A model generated the notes under the pieces. The model was given only the letters and a program-made list of their open reading frames with translations, was not told the DNA's origin and did no database searches. Of a DNA stretch of 64,000 nucleotides, positions 59,531-64,000 are shown piece after piece; the stretch's first letter is position 1, and every line of letters starts with the position of its first letter. The translations under genes were made by a program, and so were the position numbers. The stretch comes from Oscillatoria sp. FACHB-1406. GTDB lineage: Bacteria; Cyanobacteriota; Cyanobacteriia; Cyanobacteriales; Spirulinaceae. The DNA is taken from positions 248,001 through 312,000 of the forward strand of contig NZ_JACJSM010000003.1 in assembly GCF_014698145.1 (NCBI RefSeq). The letters run 5' to 3'.

Positions 59531-60675
59531 TGGAAACCGCTCTCGACTTCAACCGCAGCATCACTGCATCCCTGCTACGATTGCGGGTGCGATCGCCGTT
59601 TTTCGCAACCCTCGCTTTATTTGCCCGCGTTCTGCCCTCAGCGACCCTATCCACCGCAGCAACCAACGGCAAAGATATATTTTTTAACCCCGAATTCTTA
59701 AGCAGTTTACCCCCCGCCCAACTCGATGGCGTTCTCTTGCATGAAGTCCTCCACGCCGCCTTGTTGCACGTCCTGCGAAGGGGGACAAGACAGCCCCAAT
59801 TGTGGAACGTTGCCGCCGATATTGTTGTCAATGGAGCCATTTCCGAACAAAACTGCTTTCAACTGCCCGAAGGTGCAATTCGCGACCCAAAATTAGAGAA
59901 ATTCAGCGTCGAAGAAATCTACGAATTGCTGTTAAAAAATCCCCCCAAAAATTGCACCTGCAACCTCGATTTACTCGAACCGTCTGGAGAGATGGGAGGA
60001 GATACCAAAGAAGGTATCGGAAACAGCGAATTAGAAGCGCATTGGAAAGCCGCCGTACAACAAGCGATCGCGATCGCCAGAACTGCTCAACAAGGCAGCA
60101 TTCCCGCCTCCTTACAGCGCGAACTCGGCACGATAACCGAACCGCAACTCGACTGGCGCACCTATCTCTGGCGCTACCTCGTGCGCACCCCCAACGATTT
60201 TACCGGATTCGATCGCCGCTTCCTCGGTCGCGGTCTTTACTTAGAAACCCTAGAAGGTGAAACCGTCCAAGTCTTTGTCGGGGTTGATACCAGCGGTTCG
60301 ATTAGCGAAACTGAAATGCGGCTGTTTTTAAGCGAAGTTAGCGGCATCCTCAGCGCCTATCCCCACCTCACCGGAGAATTGTACTACGTCGATGCCGAAG
60401 CTTACGGCCCCTACCCCCTCAACCCAAAAGGAGACATTCCCACCCCCGTAGGCGGCGGCGGGACTTCATTTATCCCCTTTTTCGATCGCGTCTTCCACAC
60501 CGACGGTTGCGGTTGGGACGGACAATCTAACGGCGTTTGCGTCTATCTCACCGATGGCTACGGGGCATTTCCTAGCGCGCCGCCCCCCTTACCCGTGTTG
60601 TGGGTTATTACGCCGGGAGGGTTAGACTCGCAGGAGTTTCCATTTGGCGAAACCGTGCGACTTTCAAGTTTTTAA
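59530..60675 (+). CDS. VWA-like protein with N-terminal metallopeptidase domain (DUF2201 type)
   Basis: 381 residues from ATG at 59530, chosen because it overlaps the stop of the ATPase gene. An HExxH motif (LLHEVLHAALLH, about residues 68-79) marks a putative zinc metallopeptidase domain. The C-terminal half has a VWA-like fold with the MIDAS-type sequence VFVGVDTSGSIS (about 248-259). The acidic stretch ELYYVDAEAYGP and CVYLTDGYG follow. It is the expected partner of the adjacent MoxR ATPase. The client and biological process are unknown. Confidence 0.87.
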   Translation: METALDFNRSITASLLRLRVRSPFFATLALFARVLPSATLSTAATNGKDIFFNPEFLSSLPPAQLDGVLLHEVLHAALLHVLRRGTRQPQLWNVAADIVVNGAISEQNCFQLPEGAIRDPKLEKFSVEEIYELLLKNPPKNCTCNLDLLEPSGEMGGDTKEGIGNSELEAHWKAAVQQAIAIARTAQQGSIPASLQRELGTITEPQLDWRTYLWRYLVRTPNDFTGFDRRFLGRGLYLETLEGETVQVFVGVDTSGSISETEMRLFLSEVSGILSAYPHLTGELYYVDAEAYGPYPLNPKGDIPTPVGGGGTSFIPFFDRVFHTDGCGWDGQSNGVCVYLTDGYGAFPSAPPPLPVLWVITPGGLDSQEFPFGETVRLSSF

Positions 60676-60715
60676 CACCAATCCCCAGAGGGATAGTTAG
60701 GACAAATTTGGGTAG

Positions 60716-60734
60716 GGGCGAATGGCATTCGCCC
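60716..60734. repeat. Intact palindrome GGGCGAATG-G-CATTCGCCC
   Basis: 9-bp arms with a 1-base centre, within GGACAAATTTGGGTAGGGGC context. It is the unoccupied counterpart of the site interrupted by the family A element at 12882-13076. Confidence 0.8.
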
Positions 60735-60761
60735 GGTTTTCTACTCACGTTCAGCACCTCC

Positions 60762-63700
60762 TCAATCGATGCGAACCCGGAATCGCATAAATCCCGTTTG
60801 ATTCGGCCCCGAATTGGGAATATTGCCCAACTTCGAGAACACCGCCCCATTCGGATTCGTCGTACCCGTCGGACAAGGCGGAATAATCGAATTCACCGGC
60901 GCGAGTGGCGAGAAAAACTGACCATTATCTCCATCCGCTGAATTTGTCTGTGAAGTTTCCGCTGTTCCTTGACGTAACAAAATACCGCTATCCCCACCAA
61001 AACTATTCGGAATAAACGTCGTCCGTTCCGGTACTAAATCGCAGACTCGCGCATTCGCCACCGGCTGATTTCCCGCAGCCAAATAGTAAACCGTATATTC
61101 GACCTCATCGCCACTTTGCAACCCTTGCACCTCCAGCAAACCAACCGGCTTCAGAGAAGTATTATTAAGCGTATTATCGTTAGCATCGCTCGGATCGTCG
61201 GTAAACGTAGTGAAATCAAGTCCGGCTATAGCCTGACCGTTGCGCGTCACATTCGTAATCCGCTTCACGAGGACAAAATTGCCACCCGTAGAGAGACTGC
61301 GCGGCGGAAGCTCAACTTGCGTAGAACGGGTGTAATTGTTGGGATTCAAACTGTTTCCGGGGGTCGTACTCAAATCGTCAACAGAATCATCAGCCACCCT
61401 TTCTTGGCTCTGTACGCCCGTTCCCGTTGCTTGCGCTCGGTTATTTAAGATCGCCCGAATCGACGTGGGGAAAACCTGGACGACGAAATTAATCTCCCGT
61501 CGTTGACCGATGGGTAACGTACTATTTGCCGCATCCAAAAGGTTGATGCTGCCGCTAGGACTGCCTGTAAACGTTGGATTAATTCTCAACGGATTTGACG
61601 TACTCGGCGTGCCGACTAAGGTAAATTGACCGCGTGCGGGCGTTCCCGCCGTATAAGTCAAACCGAAACCCAACGGATCTGCCGCCTCAAAATTCTCCGT
61701 AACTTGGACGTTGTTCAGGTCATCCGTTCCCGCATTTTCCACCACAATCGTATAAGGAACGTTATACCGACCGTCCCCTAAATCGACAATCGGGGGAGCG
61801 GTATCGGGCGCATCTTTAGAGGTTCCAATCCGAGGAATCGGCTGATTGAGCGGCAAAGCAACCCGCGTCGGAATATTGTTGTTGGTAGGGTCGCCATCGC
61901 CATCGGGATCGGGATTGGGATTATTAGGCGTTTGCCCGTTCGTCCCGTCGTTGGATAAGTCGCTAACTTCTTGACCGCCGCCGGTTCCCGTCCCCTTAAC
62001 TTGGTTATCCAACAGGAAGGGGAAGTTCACCGGGTCGAGATTGACCTGCACGCCGACGGTTAGAATTTGGCTTTGACCAATCGCTAAGGTACTGCCTGCT
62101 GCATTGAGCAAACCCGTATTCGCGTCGCTACCCGTAAAGCTACCATTCGCGGTCAGCGGCGCTGAGGTCGAAGGAGGAGCAATAATCGTATACTGTCCGA
62201 CTCCCGGCGCTCCCGGTACATACATCAAATCAAACTGAGAAGCGAAATCATCCGCGAGTTGAACGTTGGTTAAATCTACGTTGCCCGCATTGCGTACTGA
62301 GATGGCATACGTGATATTGAACAGACCGTCGTTAGGATCGGCTGGCGTTGCATCGATCGCATTTGTCGCACTCTTACCGACCCCAATCAGAGGTGTGGGA
62401 ATGGGCGGCAAAAGCAGGGGCGTGGGACGAGTATCGTCGTTGGGGTTGCCGTTGCCATTCGTATCCGGATTGGTGCTACTGGGGTCGTTAGGATCGAAAG
62501 TAGAATCGTCCGTTACAGGCGTATTGGGATTATTGGGGTCGATCCCGCTGGCGCGAACTTGGTTGTTGAGCGTAACGGGAAGATTGGCTGGATGGACTCG
62601 GACAACAAAGTTAATCGTCTCGCTTTGCCCGATGTCTAAACTGCTTCCTGCTGGGTTGAGTAAGTTAATGCTACCGCTCGTGCTGCCGGTAAAAGTCCCA
62701 TTGCCGCTTAAGGATCCCGTAGCGGTGGTGCTAATGACGGTATACTGACCGGAACCTGGATTTGCATTCGGCGTGTAGCCCAAACTCGACCAACCGGGAT
62801 CGACTTGATTCGATGGCGGAATCGGACCGGCAAAGTTTTCTTCCACTTGGATGTTGGTTAATCTAGCACCGCCATAGTTCTGGACGCGAATGGTATAGGG
62901 AACTTCATAAATACCGTTTCCGATATCCCGAGCCAGCCCGACAACTTTCGCAACCCCCAGTTTCGGCAGGTCGGGCTGAGCAACGCCGGGAAGGGGTGCG
63001 GGTGTTGGGCCGGTATCGTCGTTCGATCTAGCATTGCCGTTTGCGTCGGGGTTCGCGCCATTCACCGATAAATCAGTGGTTGGCTGGCCGCTCGTCGCAC
63101 CTGTGCCGCTGGCGGCGACTTGGTTATTGAGGTTGCCGGGAAGCAGGCTAGGATTGGGGCGGACTCGGGCGGTAAAGGTAATCGTGCCGCTGGCACCGAC
63201 GGCTAAAGTATTTCCCCCTCCAAGCAGGTTGATACCGGGAGCAGCACCACTGCCGGTAAACCCACCGTTGGGTACTGTCAGAGAGCCGCCAACAGTCGGG
63301 GGAGTGACAATGGTGTACTGTCCTATCAGAGGGCTGGTACTATTTGTATAGGCGAGACTCGACCAAATTGGATCCGGAGCATTTGCCGGTTGAAGAATAC
63401 CTGCAAAGTTTTCGACGACCTGAACGTTATTTAGGGCTTCGTTTCCTTCATTTTGGACGACGAGAGTGTAAGTAATGTCAAAAACTCCGGGTTGACCGGC
63501 GACAGGTTGAGGCGCACTACTCGCTTTAGCAACACCAATTTGCGGGATAGAACTGCCAGGGGGAATTGCGACTTGGGTAGGAGTATCGCCACCGGGAGCG
63601 CCTGGGTTGCCTGTAGGGGGATTAGGGCCATTATTGGATTTATCGGTGACGGTAATCGGCGAACCATTCGGCGGAGTATAAGCAGCGTTTGCCGTGACTT

Positions 63701-64000
63701 GGTTGTTCAAGAGTATTGGGGTATTACTCGGCGGACGAACCTCTACGGTCAGCGTTATTGTTTGAGTCTGATCGCGAGCTAGGGTGCTGTTCGCTGCGTT
63801 AAGAATATTGGTGTCGGTACTGCCGTTAAAGCCCGGATTTGGTGTTAAAGGTGCGGCGGCGGTGGGTCCGGCAGTAATGCGGTACTGCCCGGGCTGTAGC
63901 GGAGCCGTACCCAGGGCTAAACCAAATTGAGAAGCAAAGTTTTCCGTAACTTGAACGTTTGTAAGGTCTTTGTTACCCTGGTTTCTCACAGTTAGGGTGT
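60762..64000 (-). CDS. DUF11-repeat cell-surface protein, C-terminal part (cut by window edge)
   Basis: At least 1079 residues, still open at the right edge (the frame reads TLTVRNQGNKDLTNVQV without a start). Five roughly 190-residue repeats are visible, each with a YTIxVxNxGxxxLxNVQVxENF strand, a GQYTI segment, a SGSINLLNxAxSTLxIGQ turn and a TNPDxDGDPTxN-type Asp/Asn loop. The repeats match the DUF11/isopeptide-type beta-sandwich domains of large adhesins. A distinct C-terminal domain (GGNFVLVKRITNVTRNGQAI onwards) has three Cys. It is probably an extracellular or S-layer-like protein. Confidence 0.85.
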   Translation of the reverse strand, partial: TLTVRNQGNKDLTNVQVTENFASQFGLALGTAPLQPGQYRITAGPTAAAPLTPNPGFNGSTDTNILNAANSTLARDQTQTITLTVEVRPPSNTPILLNNQVTANAAYTPPNGSPITVTDKSNNGPNPPTGNPGAPGGDTPTQVAIPPGSSIPQIGVAKASSAPQPVAGQPGVFDITYTLVVQNEGNEALNNVQVVENFAGILQPANAPDPIWSSLAYTNSTSPLIGQYTIVTPPTVGGSLTVPNGGFTGSGAAPGINLLGGGNTLAVGASGTITFTARVRPNPSLLPGNLNNQVAASGTGATSGQPTTDLSVNGANPDANGNARSNDDTGPTPAPLPGVAQPDLPKLGVAKVVGLARDIGNGIYEVPYTIRVQNYGGARLTNIQVEENFAGPIPPSNQVDPGWSSLGYTPNANPGSGQYTVISTTATGSLSGNGTFTGSTSGSINLLNPAGSSLDIGQSETINFVVRVHPANLPVTLNNQVRASGIDPNNPNTPVTDDSTFDPNDPSSTNPDTNGNGNPNDDTRPTPLLLPPIPTPLIGVGKSATNAIDATPADPNDGLFNITYAISVRNAGNVDLTNVQLADDFASQFDLMYVPGAPGVGQYTIIAPPSTSAPLTANGSFTGSDANTGLLNAAGSTLAIGQSQILTVGVQVNLDPVNFPFLLDNQVKGTGTGGGQEVSDLSNDGTNGQTPNNPNPDPDGDGDPTNNNIPTRVALPLNQPIPRIGTSKDAPDTAPPIVDLGDGRYNVPYTIVVENAGTDDLNNVQVTENFEAADPLGFGLTYTAGTPARGQFTLVGTPSTSNPLRINPTFTGSPSGSINLLDAANSTLPIGQRREINFVVQVFPTSIRAILNNRAQATGTGVQSQERVADDSVDDLSTTPGNSLNPNNYTRSTQVELPPRSLSTGGNFVLVKRITNVTRNGQAIAGLDFTTFTDDPSDANDNTLNNTSLKPVGLLEVQGLQSGDEVEYTVYYLAAGNQPVANARVCDLVPERTTFIPNSFGGDSGILLRQGTAETSQTNSADGDNGQFFSPLAPVNSIIPPCPTGTTNPNGAVFSKLGNIPNSGPNQTGFMRFRVRID

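Overview
This is a cyanobacterial chromosome segment. HIP1-type GCGATCGC octamers are scattered through almost every gene. The gene set is cyanobacterial as well: PipX, the hormogonium-polysaccharide genes hpsA/B/C, a DUF3531 protein, ureD next to ureA, a KdpD without a kinase domain, and Uma2 and HicAB families. Hps and pseudopilin genes suggest a filamentous, gliding or hormogonium-forming relative of Oscillatoriales or Nostocales. Nothing here fixes the genus.

Layout. 0-1.1 kb: start of a urease operon on the minus strand (ureD, then ureA running off the edge). 1.1-4.1 kb: plus-strand operon rimB-like/rimK/desuccinylase-like, then smpB. 4.1-4.9 kb: a ParE-type toxin-antitoxin pair between two 45-bp direct repeats that resemble the end of an IS at 55.7 kb. 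5.1-12.6 kb, minus strand: a PAS/GAF adenylate cyclase, an apparent operon coding for a coiled-coil protein, a membrane protein with a roadblock-like domain and an OmpA domain, and a Ras-like GTPase, then a sugar nucleotidyltransferase. 13.3 kb: pipX. 13.8-22.5 kb, minus strand: hpsA, hpsB, hpsC and two more pseudopilins. 22.8-26.1 kb: a MIG/MutY-like DNA glycosylase, a Uma2 nuclease, a MoaD-like protein and thrC. 26.5-28.7 kb: pyruvate formate-lyase. 28.8-30.2 kb: nested small mobile elements, then a tRNA-like cluster. 30.2-36.5 kb: slipin, M28 peptidase, cysteine desulfurase, two conserved hypotheticals and an aldo/keto reductase. 36.5-45.2 kb: a histidine kinase/NarL-type regulator pair divergent from kdpA-kdpB-kdpF-like-kdpC-kdpD. 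45.2-50.1 kb: a degenerate flavin disulfide reductase, a small hypothetical pair, cobD, HU and HicAB. 50.3-55.5 kb: a 1710-residue subtilase. 55.7-56.7 kb: an IS701-like element with an internally deleted transposase. 56.7-60.7 kb: an aminotransferase, then an overlapping MoxR ATPase/VWA-metallopeptidase pair. 60.8-64 kb: the C-terminal part of a DUF11-repeat surface protein.

The most striking content lies between the genes. Three families of small non-autonomous elements can be defined here, with readable terminal inverted repeats (TIRs) and, for most copies, target-site duplications (TSDs). Family A is 195 bp with 9-bp duplications in two copies, and this window also holds an unoccupied paralogous site. 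Family B makes 11-bp duplications in two copies and sits at stop codons. Family C is 190 bp with a 9-bp duplication and is nested inside a family A copy. Dispersed palindromes, heptamer arrays and REP-like inserts inside coding genes add to this. Among proteins, the GTPase/roadblock-OmpA/coiled-coil module is the best candidate for an under-described system: its architecture would tie a cytoplasmic molecular switch to the cell wall.
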